NCBI GenBank assembly: GCA_017654935.2 | Contig: CM065698.1 | Coordinates: 1,311,354-1,375,353, forward strand | Source: Phymorhynchus buccinoides | Lineage: Eukaryota; Mollusca; Gastropoda; Neogastropoda; Raphitomidae | Reading direction: 5' to 3' | Length of the DNA stretch: 64,000 nucleotides | Shown here: positions 12,816 through 25,239 of the stretch, in pieces | Position numbering within the stretch: the first letter of the stretch is position 1 | Layout of the letters: every line of letters starts with the position of its first letter | Notes under the pieces: generated by a model | Database searches by the model: none | What the model was told of the DNA's origin: nothing | The model's input: only the letters and a program-made list of their open reading frames with translations | Made by a program: the position numbers and the translations under genes

Positions 12816-13675
12816 GTCAGCATTTTATCATGGAGGGTTTTTGTAGCTTTGTTTTAACTCGCTCGGAACGACAGCCCGATTAGAGCCGTGAGAGGTTTGG
12901 AGAGATTTTGATTTCTGGCGTGTAACCAACTTTCCAGAATGATCTAGTTTTAGTTTGCTCTGATCTTTCCCATCTTGAAAGCAGCCAATCACTGTATCCA
13001 GGCGTGGCCAATCCGGCTAACAAAGCGCTCACTGAGGAGAAACCTCAACCGGCACAGCTCCTCCTGTCCTTCATTTATTACTACTTTGACCTACGGCTTC
13101 TAGTTCTCTTTCTTTTGCTGTTCTGTGATGGAGGTGTTGGTCAGCTGGTTCCAGTCCACCACAGCTCCTCCTGCCCTTCATTGACCACTACTTTGACCTA
13201 CGGCTTCTAGTTCTCTTTCTTTGGCTGTTCTGTGATGGAGGCATCGGTCAGCTGGTTCCAGTCCACCACAGCTCCTCCTGCCCTTCATTGACCACTACTT
13301 TGACCTACGGCTTCTAGTTCCATTTCTTTGGCTGTTCTGTGATGGAGGCGTTGGTCAAAAGTAGTTTCTATAGTTTATGTGTGGCTTGGTGGTACTGCGA
13401 AGCCTCCACTATTGCTCTCTGCCTGTCTTTGAATGATGTGGTCCTCGGTGAAGCCATTGTTGCCTTTAGGCCTTACTTCCAATCATCAATAACACAGGTT
13501 GGGACTTTATGCTAACCTATATAGGCAGGTTTAACACTTGTAAGAGTGTACATTTCCTAAATACACATGGTCTTCTTGTTCTTTTTGGCAGTGCCTGGCC
13601 ACAATCAACACTTTACTATTTTGCCACGGAATCAGGGAGGTTGTAGATCACTTTTGCCGGAAGAAAAGGCTCAAG
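12816..13675. other. Intron with a 107-bp tandem repeat
   Basis: Three units of about 107 bp lie between about 13050 and 13350, sharing CAGCTCCTCCTG, TTTGACCTACGGCTTCTAGT and TGTGATGGAGG. The rest is unique intronic sequence with no gene signal. Confidence 0.7.
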
Positions 13676-14738
13676 GCTCAAGAAGGGACATTGAACAGAA
13701 ACAGAAGGGACATTGGACAGAAGGGACATTGGACAGAAACAGAAGGGACATTGAACAGAAACAGAAGGGACATTGAACAGAAAACAGAAGGGACATTGAA
13801 CAGAAACAGAAGGGACATTGAACAGAAGGGAATTTGAACAGAAACAGAAGGGACATTGAACAGAATGGACATTAAACAGAAGGGACATTGAACAGAAGGG
13901 ACATTAAACAGAAGGGACATTGAACAGAAGGCAATTTGAACAGAAACAGAAGGGACATTGAACAGAATGGACATTAAACAGAAGGGACATTGAACAGAAG
14001 GGACATTAAACAGAAGGGACATTGAACAGAAGGCAATTTGAACAGAAACAGAAGGGACATTGAACAGAAACAGGGGACATTGAACAGAAAACAGAAGGGA
14101 CATTGAACAGAAACAGAAGGGACATTGAACAGAAACAGAAGGGACATTGAACAGAAACAGAAGGGACATTGAACAGAAGGGAATTTGAACAGAAACAGAA
14201 GGGACATTGAACAGAAACAGAAGGGACATTGAACAGAAAACAGAAGGGACATTGAACAGAAACAGAAGGGACATTGAACAGAAACAGAAGGGACATTGAA
14301 CAGAAACAGAAGGGACATTGAACAGAAACAGAAGGGACATTGAACAGAAACAGAAGGGACATTGAACAGAAACAGAAGGGACATTGGACAGAAACAGAAG
14401 GGACATTGAACAGAAGAGACATTGGACAGAAACAGAAGGGACATTGGACAGAAACAGAAGGGACATTGAACAGAAGGGACATTGGACAGAAACAGAAGGG
14501 ACATTGGACAGAAACAGAAGGGACATTGGACAGAAACAGAAGGGACATTGGACAGAAGGGACATTGGACAGAAACAGAAGGGACATTGGACAGAAACAGA
14601 AGGGACATTGGACAGAAACAGAAGGGACATTGGACAGAAGGGACATTGGACAGAAACAGAAGGGACATTGGACAGAAGGGACATTGGACAGAAACAGAAG
14701 GGACATTAGACAGAAACAGAAGGGACATTGAACAGAAG
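13676..14738. repeat. 16/22-bp minisatellite (AACAGAAGGGACATTG)
   Basis: More than 45 units of either AACAGAAGGGACATTG or the longer AACAGAAACAGAAGGGACAT form are mixed head to tail. Left units have TTGAACAG and right units TTGGACAG, so the two ends were homogenised separately. The long Cys/Ser/Pro ORFs on the minus strand are artefacts. Confidence 0.95.
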
Positions 14739-15249
14739 AGGGGGCAGAAAAGAGAAGTACAAGGCTTTTACCAACATTTCTTTGTTTACAATTTGGCAAG
14801 CCCAGTAAGCCAAACTGGTCCAAGAGTTTTCCCCCTTTATCTGTGAGTAATTTTCTACCAATGAGTTGACTTCTAACCTGTTTCATTAAATGCGCCATAT
14901 GCAACATGTTTACCCACCTTTTTGGCTTAATTGTCATGGGTTATTTTGGCTTGTGTTCGTTTTGCAAAGCTTCACCATTTAGCCAGAAATAGTGTGTGAG
15001 GTAACTGTGTAAGTGGTTAGTTCTTTATTCTTAACATGATGCCTCAACATTTTAGACCACCATTTTGCAGTTTTGTACAGCTTTGTCTGCATTCATCATC
15101 TTCCTTTCAAGATGATTTTGACAGAAAAAAGAAAGCCAGGTTGCTTTTCCCATCGATGGATTGTCTTCTCTTAGGGGCGAAAATGTGGAATTTGCCTGTT
15201 CTACAATGTTTTGGTCACCTTTACAAACCAGCCAGTTATTGGTACTGGT

Positions 15250-15958
15250 AGTGTAGACACTGATCTGTTTGTATCTGTAGTGTAGAATGAGTTATGATCT
15301 GTTATCTGTAGTGTAGAATGAGTTAGCACTGATCTGTTGGAAGTGTAGAATGAGTTAGCACTGATCTGTTTGTATCTGTAGTGTAGAATGAGTTAGCACT
15401 GATCTGTTGTCTGTATCTGTAGTGTAGAATGAGTTGGCACTGATCTGTTGTCTGTACCTGTAGTGTAGAATGAGTTAGCACTGATCTGTTGTCTGTATCT
15501 GTAGTGTAGAATGAGTTGGCACTGATCTGTTGTCTGTATCTGTAGTGTAGAATGAGTTAGCACTGATCTGTTGTCTGTATCTGTAGTGTAGAATGAGTTA
15601 GCACTGATCTGTTGTCTGTATCTGTAGTGTAGAATGAGTTGGCACTGATCTGTTGTCTGTACTGATCTGTTGTCTGTATCTGTAGTGTAGAATGAGTTAG
15701 CACTGATCTGTTGTCTGTATCTGGTAGTGTAGAATGAGTTGGCACTGATCTGTTGTCTGTATCTGGTAGTGTAGAATGAGTTAGCACTGATCTGTTGTCT
15801 GTATCTGTAGTGTAGAGCATGTTGTCTGTAGTTGTAGAATGAGTTGGCACTGATCTGTTTTCTTCCTGGTGTGTGGAATGAGTTGGCACTGATCTGTTTT
15901 CTTCCTGGTGTGTGGAATGAGTTGGCACTGATCTGTTTTCTTCCTGTTGTGTGGGCAG
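15250..15958. repeat. 41-bp minisatellite running into a splice acceptor
   Basis: About 15 units contain TGTAGTGTAGAATGAGTTAG and CACTGATCTGTTGTCTGTAT. The last three units contain CTGTTTTCTTCCTG, and the final one provides the polypyrimidine tract and CAG acceptor of the exon at 15959. The array therefore abuts a functional splice site. Confidence 0.9.
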
Positions 15959-16707
15959 ACAAAGGCACACAGAAAGCCAAAGACGAACTCAGCCCCAAGG
16001 TCATGAAAACGCCCACCAAGGTCACCACCAGAAACCAAACCAACAGGAAGGAGGGGGAGCGAATCAGGGGAGACAACAAGAGAGACGTTTCCGACGCCTC
16101 TCTCTTCGGCAAGGAGCTGGAACGGCTGGGCATGATGAAGCTGCAGGAGAGGACACGAACCTCGAAAGAGAAGAATGCCCGCTCTCACGACTCGCGAGGA
16201 AGAAGATCCACACCCGCTTCCACCGCCAAGAAAGAGCCAATCAAACGGCGAGAGAAATCTGACGCAGCCGCGAAGAGTTCGTCCTCTTCGGACAGATCGA
16301 AAGAGAGGCGGCCGCAAAGAGCCGCCAAGTCCAGAAGCGAATCTCCGGACACTTACTGGACCGACGACGAAAAAGAGAAAGAAAAAACGAAACCAAAACC
16401 GAAACCGGTTCAGCGAAAAGTGGCGATGCGACGAGCGACACAGATCAACAGGAGACGAAATAACAATGTGAAACGAAAAAATGAGGACGACGATGAGAAA
16501 GGGAGTGATAAGGACAAGCTCAAGACCAAGCCGAGGAAGAGGAGGAGGAAGAGGAAGAAGAAGAAGGAAGACACGAGTGAGGAAGAGGATAAGGAGGAAG
16601 ATGATGATGATGATTATTCCAGTTTGGAGGAGGGGGTGACATGGTATGAGGAGGATACCTGCGCTTCCAATTTCTGCATCAGGCCTGCTGAACGAAGAGT
16701 GCAGTGG
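15959..16707 (+). CDS. KDM5-like PHD-finger gene, basic/acidic exon with start of PHD
   Basis: 749 nt from a GTGGGCAG acceptor to a GTAGGT donor, about 249 codons, in phase with both neighbours. It encodes a very basic region (many RKRRRKRKKKK runs, probable nuclear localisation), an acidic stretch (SEEEDKEEDDDDDYSS), then the first half of a PHD finger: CASNFC (zinc ligands 1 and 2) and ERRVQW just before the intron. KDM5 proteins also have a basic-acidic linker before the C-terminal PHD3. That is family knowledge, not shown here. Confidence 0.8.
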
Positions 16708-17011
16708 GTAGGTGGGGTGGGGGGGGTGCGTGCGTGTAGGTGCGTGTGTGTTGTGTTGTGTAGGTGTGCGTGTGTTGTGTTGTGTGTGTAGGTGTGTGTG
16801 TGTTGTGTTGTGTGTGTAGGTGTGCGTGTGTGTGTATATGTATGCTATAAGATTGTTTACCTCTAACAAATGTTGACTTCAGGTTATATATTCAACGTTT
16901 TTGCTTTCACAAACATTAACCGCAGGTTTTATATAACACTATCTGTCTGTCTGTCTGTGACAGTACATGCTATGAATTATTTAATTTATGCGTGTGTTTG
17001 TGTGTTTGCAG

Positions 17012-17113
17012 GTGTGCTGTGACGACTGTGACAGTTGGTATCACACAGTGTGCGTCGGCATTTATCTGGAGGACCTCAAGGCAGACGAAGACTACCACTG
17101 TGGATGTGTCTGA
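17012..17113 (+). CDS. KDM5-like PHD-finger gene, terminal exon
   Basis: 33 codons and TGA after a TTTGCAG acceptor. It encodes VCCDDCDSWYHTVCVG and then DEDYHCGCV-stop. Together with CASNFC of the previous exon this gives a complete C4-H-C3 PHD finger: CxxxxC, CxxC, WYH, C, then CxC, with the usual Trp two residues before His. The arrangement WVxCD-C-WYHxxCVG followed by DEDYxC is closest to KDM5 PHD3, which reads H3K4 methylation in mammals. The protein ends right after the last zinc ligand. The exon tail is copied eight times just downstream. Confidence 0.8.
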   Translation: MCCDDCDSWYHTVCVGIYLEDLKADEDYHCGCV

Positions 17114-17818
17114 GAGAAGAGAGAGAAGGGAGTGTCTTGTCAACGTCTACATTTATCTGGAGGACCTCAAGGAAGACGGAGACTGCCACTGTGGATGTGT
17201 CTGAGAGAAGGGAGTGTCTTGTCAACGTCTACATTTATCTGGAGGACCTCAAGGAAGACGGAGACTACCACTGTGGATGTGTCTGAGAGAAGGGAGTGTC
17301 TTGTCGACGTCTACATTTATCTGGAGGACCTCAAGGAAGACGGAGACTACCACTGTGGATGTGTCTGAGAGAAGAGAGAGAAGGGAGTGTCTTGTCAACG
17401 GAGGACCTCTACATTTATCTGGAGGACCTCAAGGAAGACGGAGACTACCACTGTGGATGTGTCTGAGAGAAGAGAGAGAAGGGAGTGTCTTGTCAACGTC
17501 TACATTTATCTGGAGGACCTCAAGGAAGACGGAGACTACCACTGTGGATGTGTCTGAGAGAAGAGAGAGAAGGGAGTGTCTTGTCAACGTCTACATTTAT
17601 CTGGAGGACCTCAAGGAAGACGGAGACTACCACTGTGGATGTGTCTGAGAGAAGGGAGTGTCTTGTCAACGTCAACATTTATCTGGAGGACCTCAAGGAA
17701 GACGGAGACTGCCACTGTGGATGTGTCTGAGAGAAGGGAGTGTCTTGTCAACGTCAACATTTATCTGGAGGACCTCAAGGAAGACGGATACTGCCACTGT
17801 GGATGTGTCTGAGAGAAG
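17114..17818 (+). repeat. Eight tandem copies of the PHD exon tail in the 3' UTR
   Basis: Units of about 82-91 bp derive from the last coding exon: each retains coding text for IYLEDLKEDGDYHCGCV and the TGA, plus a GAGAGAAGGGAGTGTCTTGTC spacer. All copies share KEDGD where the real exon has KADED, so they were amplified from one derived copy. An AATAAA at about 17834 follows the array and is a candidate polyadenylation signal. Confidence 0.9.
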
Positions 17819-18187
17819 AGAGATGGAGATAGAAATAAAGAGATGGACAGAGAAGGAGAGTGTTGCATTAACATCTTTCAGTGTCGGACACTCCCAACAG
17901 CAACTTGTAGTTTGTTGGAAATTCAAGGACAAAGAGAGTGCTGTGTGTTTCTCTGTCTTTGTGAGTCACTCTGTGTGTGTGTGTGTGTACTTGTGTGTGT
18001 GTGTATACTTGTGTGTGTGTATGTGTATACTTGTGTGTGTGCGTGTGTATGTGTATACTTGTGTGTGTGCGTGTGTATGTATGTCTAAGTGTGTGTGTGT
18101 GAGAGACTCTGGAATGATTTTCCAGAGAGAGACTTTATCAAGTTTCAAAAGTGACATGATGATCTTTGTCAAAATCACACCTAATAG

Positions 18188-18241
<54 letters not shown>

Positions 18242-18490
18242 AGCGCTGATTATCATTACCCCATTTTTTGATTATGTATTTACTTTCATATAGTAACTTT
18301 TTGTTTTAAAATCATTTATTTTTACATTTTTTTTTTTTTTAAAGTGGTAAGGAATGATAGATTTCAATTCAAATCTCTCGAGTCCTTGTGTGTGTGCGTG
18401 CATGTTTCTCATATGCGTTCGGTGTGTGTATGTGTGTTATTTATGTGTATTCTTTGAAGGCATGTGTGGTTACACACCTTAAATGTTGAG
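17819..18490. other. 3' flank with (GT)n and a 43-bp poly-C run
   Basis: No gene. It contains TG/TATG repeats at about 17970-18105, a run of about 43 C followed by 11 A at 18188-18241, and AT-rich text. Probably 3' UTR or flank of the PHD-finger gene. Confidence 0.6.
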
Positions 18491-19130
18491 ATGTTTGTCA
18501 GTTGTTGAAGTGAACCCCATTGTGTCCTTGGTTTCAGTAGTGGTCCTGTGTTGAGTTGATCATTGTGATACGTTGTCACTCCTCTCTCTGTGCCTTTACC
18601 TTCAACTTTCAACCAACAGTCCGTGTTATTTCCTGTGTGTAGCGATGTAGATGTTTGTCAGTTGTTGAAGTGAACCCCGTTGTGTCCTTGGTTTCAGTAG
18701 TGGTCCTGTGTTGAGTTGATCATTGTGATACGTTGTCACTCCTCTCTCTGTGCCTTTACCTTCAACTTTCAACCAACAGTCCGTGTTATTTCCTGTGTGT
18801 AGCGATGTAGATGTTTGTCAGTTGTTGAAGTGAACCCCATTGTGTCCTTGGTTTCAGTAGTGGTCATGTGTTGAGTTGATCATTGTGATACGTTGTCAGT
18901 CCTCTCTCTGTGCCTTTACCTTCAACTTTCAACCAACAGTCCGTGTTATTTCCTGTGTGTAGCGATGTAGATGTTTGTCAGTTGTTGAAGTGAACCCCGT
19001 TGTGTCCTTGGTTTCAGTAGTGGTCATGTGTTGAGTTGATCATTGTGATACGTTGTCAGTCCTCTCTCTGTGCCTTTACCTTCAACTTTCAACCAACAGT
19101 CCGTGTTATTTCCTGTGTGTAGCGATGTTT
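18490..19130. repeat. 160-bp tandem repeat, 4 copies
   Basis: Four copies, near 18491, 18652, 18811 and 18971, of a unit with TGTTTGTCAGTTGTTGAAGT, TTGGTTTCAGTAGTGGTC and CTTTACCTTCAACTTTCAAC. Copies differ at a few sites only. Confidence 0.9.
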
Positions 19131-20349
19131 ACTTTCTTTCTTTCTTTAACACTGTCTTTTGATAGTTTGTGTTTTTATTCTACTCTTGTAAACTTGGTCA
19201 TTGTTAAACAAAGATGAAACAGTGAGGTTAAGAGAGAGAATAGAGTGAAATGACTCAAATCTCTCCAGTCCGTGTGGCTAAGAGAGAAAATAAAGTGAAA
19301 TGACTCAAATCTCTCCAGTCCATGTGTATGTGTGTGTGTGTGTGAATGTTATTTGCTACTAAAAATCTTGATTTTAAAGAAAATAAAAAGGTAAAATAAA
19401 AGTGCGCCTTTTAAAAGAATGTTCCTCCTAAATCGGAATGTGTCGGCTGAATGCAGCGGGGAGACCAGTGAAAACTGAAAACCAGACACATACGTATCTC
19501 ACCCACTATGGCCATATGGCCTGGGAACACAGAAGAAGAAGAGAAGAAAAAGCCCTTTAATATCGATTGAAGTAGGCTTTATGAGACGTTTAAAGTTTCT
19601 AACAAAAAGAAGCTGCAACAAAAATGTTGTCTTCAAATTGAAATTATTTTTAAATATTTTCTTTTTAATTGTCATTTTTTGTAGACCCATTGTAAGTCTA
19701 AATTATGGTGTGACGATTTTCTAAAGGCTGAAGTATTGTTGAGTTTTCTATGTTGTTTGAAAAAGAGATTTTTGTTGAAATATTACATGTTCTGTTTTGT
19801 CTCGTCAATGACATAATGTCACTTTGCACTTGTGTATTTGTTTGTGTGGTACTTTCTAAAGGATGAATGTCCAGCAGTGTTCAGCTGAAATCATTGCTAA
19901 GCTTTCTGGAAGTATTCACTTCTGTTATAACAGTATTAGTCAGTATAAAAAGTGTGTGGTGCATTTTTACATATTGTTCGTATTCATGGCATAATATTGA
20001 AGTATATTACAATCAACTTTTGTTAACAGTATGTGTAAAATAACTTTTCCTACTGTACAGTTTGCTTGTAACATCTTATTTCAGTTGTAAAACTAAATGG
20101 TACAGTTTGGGAAACCATCAATGATTATGATTACATGTCATTCTTTCATCTAACAGATTAACAGCTCCTTTTGTTTATGAATGTATCAATGATTATGATT
20201 ACATGTCATTCTTTCATTAATAATCTAACATATCAACAGCTCCTTTTGTTTATGAATTTATCAACCAACTCTTGTAGGATAGTCACTAGTGAAAGACAAA
20301 AAGGTGGCAGCATCGTAGTAACAAATCATACAATGTTATGTTATTTTAG
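19131..20349. other. Gene-free flank with a dispersed repeat
   Basis: AT-rich, no coding signal. At about 19735-19835 a block containing TTTTGTTGAAATATTACATG and TGTTTTGTCTCGTCAATGA also occurs in reverse orientation at about 46160-46272. A short duplication (TCAATGATTATGATTACATG) lies at about 20120 and 20187. Confidence 0.6.
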
Positions 20350-20829
20350 CCCCTTCAAGACGTCACTGCCTTACACAAACTTCATTACTGGCCTGGGGCT
20401 GCCTAGGGGGAAAAAATGAAATAAGTGCAACAAAACTCACACTGTCAGTGATTCAGTTTTGACATTACTAGTTGATCCAAGTTTCTTTTTAAACTTTGAA
20501 ATCGTGGTTACTTGCATTAAAATCAGAATCATTAGTCTCCTTATTGCTAGCACTGTTAATGAAAACGTATTGGAGTATTTTCTGAGGCTTGTCTAGGGCC
20601 GATTTTGGACATTTTTAACATTGAAAATTGAGATAGAATTACCAAACATATGAACCAAAAGCTGGAACAGCGATGAAGAGATGTAACTTGAAAAACGTGG
20701 TTTGGATTGGAAAAAACACGGATTTAGAAAAGTTTTAAACTAAAAAATCGCTGTTCCGAAGATACTCGGAATAAGTCTGTGACTGCAGTTCTCCTGTTCC
20801 GAGTATACTCGGAATACGTCAGGAATGAG
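20350..20829. mobile_element. piggyBac-like MITE (about 480 bp)
   Basis: The right end, read inward, is CTCATTCCTGACGTATTCC flanked by TTAA (20830-20833). The left end CCCCTTCAAGACGTCACTGCC follows TTAG, a one-base variant of TTAA. A perfect 18-bp palindrome (TTCCGAGTATACTCGGAA, 20797-20814) sits near the right end. TTAA flanks suggest piggyBac mobilisation. No transposase is present. Confidence 0.5.
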
Positions 20830-20989
20830 TTAACTATCAAATGTTTATGGCGATGAGCAGTTATGAAAATAAGGGTCTGTTTCAGAATTTAGCAGTTCAA
20901 TGTGTGACACTTTTTCAACAATTTATGTATTTTCAAAATCAGTGCAGTTTTATTAAGCTCGGCAAGCTTCTTTTTTTTAAAAACATGAA

Positions 20990-23830
20990 AGTAAGGGTTA
21001 GAAGATCCCAGGGGTTGGGGTGAGGGGCAGGGATGGACAAAGTGATAAAACCATGAACATAAGGGTTAGAAGATCCCAGGGTTGGGGTGAGGGGCAGGGA
21101 TGGACAAAGTGATAAAACCATGAACATAAGGGTTGAAGATCCCAGGGGTTGGGGTGAGGGGCAGGGATGGACAAAGTGATAAAACCATGAACATAAGGGT
21201 TAGAAGATCCCAGGGGTTGGGGTGAGGGGCAGGGATGGACAAAGTGATAAAACCATGAACATAAGGGTTAGAAGATCCCAGGGGTTGGGGTGAGGGGCAG
21301 GGATGGACAAAGTGATAAAACCATGAACATAAGGGTTAGAAGATCCCAGGGGTTGGGGTGAGGGGCAGGGATGGACAAAGTGATAAAACCATGAACATAA
21401 GGGTGAGAAGATCCCAGGGGTTGGGGTGAGGGGCAGGGATGGACAAAGTGATAAAACCATGAACATAAGGGTGAGAAGTTCCCAGGGTTGGGGTGAGCAG
21501 GGATGGACAAAGTGATAAAACCATGAACATAAGGGTTAGAAGATCCCAGGGTTGGGGTGAGGGGCAGGGATGAACAAAGTGATAAAACCATGAACATAAG
21601 GGTTAGAAGATCCCAGGGTTGGGGTGAGGGGCAGGGATGAAGAAAGTGATAAAACCATGAACATAAGGGTGAGAAGATCCCAGGGGTTGGGGTGAGGGGC
21701 AGGGATGAACAAAGTGATAAAACCATGAACATAAGGGTTAGAAGATCCCAGGGTTGGGGTGAGGGGCAGGGATGAAGAAAGTGATAAAACCATGAACATA
21801 AGGGTGAGAAGATCCCAGGGGTTGGGGTGAGGGGCAGGGATGGACAAAGTGATAAAACCATGAACATAAGGGTTAGAAGATCCCAGGGTTGGGGTGAGGG
21901 GCAGGGATGGAAAAGTGATAAAACCATGAACATAAGGGTGAGAAGTTCCCAGGGTTGGGGTGAGGGGCAGGGATGGACAAAGTGATAAAACCATGAACAT
22001 AAGGGTGAGAAGATCCCAGGGGTTGGGGTGAGGGGCAGGGATGGACAAAGTGATAAAACCATGAACATAAGGGTTAGAAGATCCCAGGGGTTGGGGTGAG
22101 GGGCAGGGATGAAGAAAGTGATAAAACCATGAACATAAGGGTTAGAAGATCCCAGGGGTTGGGGTGAGGGGCAGGGATGGACAAAGTGATAAAACCATGA
22201 ACATTGAGAAGATCCCAGGGTTGGGGTGAGGGGCAGGGATGGACAAAGTGATAAAACCATGAACATAAGATCCCAGGGGTTGGGGTGAGGGGCAGGGATG
22301 GACAAAGTGATAAAACCATGAACATAAGGGTTAGAAGATCCCAGGGGTTGGGGTGAGGGGCAGGGATGGACAAAGTGATAAAACCATGAACATAAGGGTT
22401 AGAAGATCCCAGGGGTTGGGGTGAGGGGCAATGTTTAAGTGATAAAACCATGAACATAAGGGTTAGAAGATCCCAGGGGTTGGGGTGAGGGGCAGGGATG
22501 GACAAAGTGATAAAACCATGAACAAGGGTTAGAAGATCCCAGGGTTGGGGTGAGGGGCAGGGATGGACAAAGTGATAAAACCATGAACATAAGGGTTAGA
22601 AGATCCCAGGGTTGGGGTGAGGGGCAGGGATGGACAAAGTGATAAAACCATGAACATAAGGGTTAGAAGATCCCAGGGGTTGGGGTGAGGGGCAGGGATT
22701 TTGGGGTGAGGGGCAGGGATGGACAAAGTGATAAAACCATGAACATAAGGGTTAGAAGATCCCAGGGGTTGGGGTGAGGGGCAGGGATGGACAAAGTGAT
22801 AAAACCATGAACATAAGGGTTAGAAGATCCCAGGGTTGGGGTGAGGGGCAGGGATGGACAAAGTGATAAAACCATGAACATAAGGGTGAGAAGATCCCAG
22901 GGTTATGAACATAAGGGTTAGAAGATCCCAGGGGTTGGGGTGAGGGGCAGGGATGGACAAAGTGATAAAACCATGAACATAAGGGTGAGAAGATCCCAGG
23001 GTTGGGGTGAGGGGCAGGGATGAACAAAGTGATAAAACCATGAACATAAGGGTGAGAAGATCCCAGGGTTGGGGTGAGGGGCAGGGATGAAGAAAGTGAT
23101 AAAACCATGAACATAAGGGTGAGAAGATCCCAGGGTTGGGGTGAGGGGCAGGGATGGACAAAGTGATAAAACCATGAACATAAGGGTGAGAAGATCCCAG
23201 GGTTGGGGTGAGGGGGATGAAGAAAGTGATAAAACAGGGAACATGGGTGAGAAGATCCCAAAGTGATATAAACCATGAACATAAGGGTGAGAAGATCCCA
23301 GGGTTGGGGTGAGGGGCAGGGATGGACAAAGTGATAAAACCATGAACATAAGGGTGAGAAGATCCCAGGGGTTGGGGTGAGGGGCAGGGATGGACAAAGT
23401 GATAAAACCATGAACATAAGGGTTAGAAGATCCCAGGGGTTGGGGTGAGGGGCAGGGATGGACAAAGTGATAAAACCATGAACATAAGGGTGAGAAGATC
23501 CCAGGGTTGGGGTGAGGGGCAGGGATGGACAAAGTGATAAAACCATGAACATAAGGGTGAGAAGATCCCAGGGTTGGGGTGAGGGGCAGGGATGGACAAA
23601 GTGATAAAACCATGAACATAAGGGTTAGAAGATCCCAGGGGTTGGGGTGAGGGGCAGGGATGGACAAAGTGATAAAACCATGAACATAAGGGTGAGAAGA
23701 TCCCAGGGGTTGGGGTGAGGGGCAGGGATGGACAAAGTGATAAAACCATGAACATAAGGGTGAGAAGATCCCAGGGTTGGGGTGAGAGGCAGGGAATGGG
23801 AGCGTCACTGGAGAAAGTGATAAAACCATA
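20990..23830. repeat. 68-bp satellite, about 41 copies
   Basis: Units contain ACCATGAACATAAGGGTTAG, AAGATCCCAGGGGTTGGGGT and GGGATGGACAAAGTGATAAA. TTAG/TGAG and GGACAA/GAAGAA variants mix, and several units are deleted (near 22200, 22270, 22430, 22690, 22900 and 23220). Long minus-strand ORFs are artefacts. Confidence 0.95.
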
Positions 23831-24414
23831 CATTCTCTGTGATTTCTTTCATGTACAATTTTATAAATTTCATCATCGCCAGTGGAGATTACTTTGAATT
23901 GCATAGTGTGCCATACAGAAAATAATATACATGTAATAGTGTTGCTGTTGTAATAAATGGTGTTTTATCTTAGTTTCTGACTAGTAACCTGTGTTTACCA
24001 GTCATTTCAGATAGCAGCAGAGGCAACTACTATTCCTAGACAGTTGGGCCAAAATATGATTGATTTTTAAAAAATGCCTTGCCCAGGGTACATTCTCACT
24101 TTCCTGGCGAAAAGAAATGCAGGAAAACTAGCATTTAGGGTGACTGTTAAAAGCAACTAATCCCTTTGGCAGCGTCACAGAAGGCCACTGCAATACCGCT
24201 TAGTTTTGAGGGTCAAAGTTCTCTGCAAAAATAATAAGCTGTTAAATGTAAAATGACGTCACATTGCCGCGAAAAAATCAATGAGCATTGAACTATCACT
24301 GTCACTTGCTATTGGCCCAAGTTTGGGGCTTGCATCGACCAATAAGAATAGTTTTTCTAGTTGCAGGCAGACAGGCCTAGGCTGTATTATTGTTATGGAA
24401 GTGACTGCTATTGA
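23831..24414. other. Gene-free stretch
   Basis: No coding, RNA or repeat feature was recognised. Confidence 0.5.
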
Positions 24415-24910
24415 CAGACAGTACAAAGGGCATTCTATAAGTGCTGTAGCATCAGGGACCAGTTGGTCATAATGGGTAAACACACAGACAGTACAAAGGG
24501 CATTTATAAGTGCTGCAGCATCAGGGACCAGTAGGGTCATAAAAGGGCATTTATAAGTGCTGCAGCATCAGGGACCAGTAGGTCATAATGAAGCACACAG
24601 ACAGTACAAAAGGCATTCTATAAGTGCTGCAGCATCAGGGACATGTTGGTCATAATGAAACACACAGACAGCACAAAAGGCATTCTATAAGTGCTGCAGC
24701 ATCAGGGACATGTTGGTCATAATGAAACACACAGACAGTACAAAGGGCATTCTATAAGTGCTGCAGCATCAGGGACCAGTTGGCCACAATGGGTAAACAC
24801 ACAGACAGTACAAAGGGCATTTATAAGTGCTGCAGCATCAGGGACCAGTAGGTCATAATGGGTAAACACACAGACAGTACAAAGGGCATCAGGGACCAGT
24901 TGGCTGTTTG
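24415..24910. repeat. About 65-70-bp tandem repeat, about 7 copies
   Basis: Units contain GACAGTACAAAGGGCATTCT, ATAAGTGCTGCAGCATCAGG and GACCAGTTGGTCATAATGGG with length variants. Confidence 0.85.
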
Positions 24911-25239
24911 AAATCTTGTCCCTAGGACAACTGTTCTGAAATCTTTGTGGTGGAGACAGTTGGGATGTACTGAACAGTAGTGTGTGTTTGTGATGAAAGG
25001 CGTTTGTGATACATGTAATTTGAGCAGGGCATCCACTGTAAATACATTTCAGCCCAACTTCTCCGGAGTAGCAGCTGCCTCCACTGCTATCTGAGTGAGT
25101 GCATGGCGATGAATATCAAAATCATGCAGACTTCTCAAAATCCTATTCACTAAGAACCATGTGTGTGTGCGTGCTCTGTGGAATATCTTCATTATTTTAT
25201 TGAGTGGGGTGGAGAATATGCGCAGCAGTAGTACTAGCA

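Noticed and set aside
13678..14937. A 419-codon Cys/Ser/Pro-rich minus-strand ORF
   Set aside because: Translation of the 16/22-bp minisatellite; plus-strand frames are open too.
17035..17812. Short ORFs over the PHD tail array as separate genes
   Set aside because: They are other-frame readings of duplicated last-exon text.
21268..23904. Pro/Ser/His-rich minus-strand ORFs
   Set aside because: Artefacts of the 68-bp satellite.
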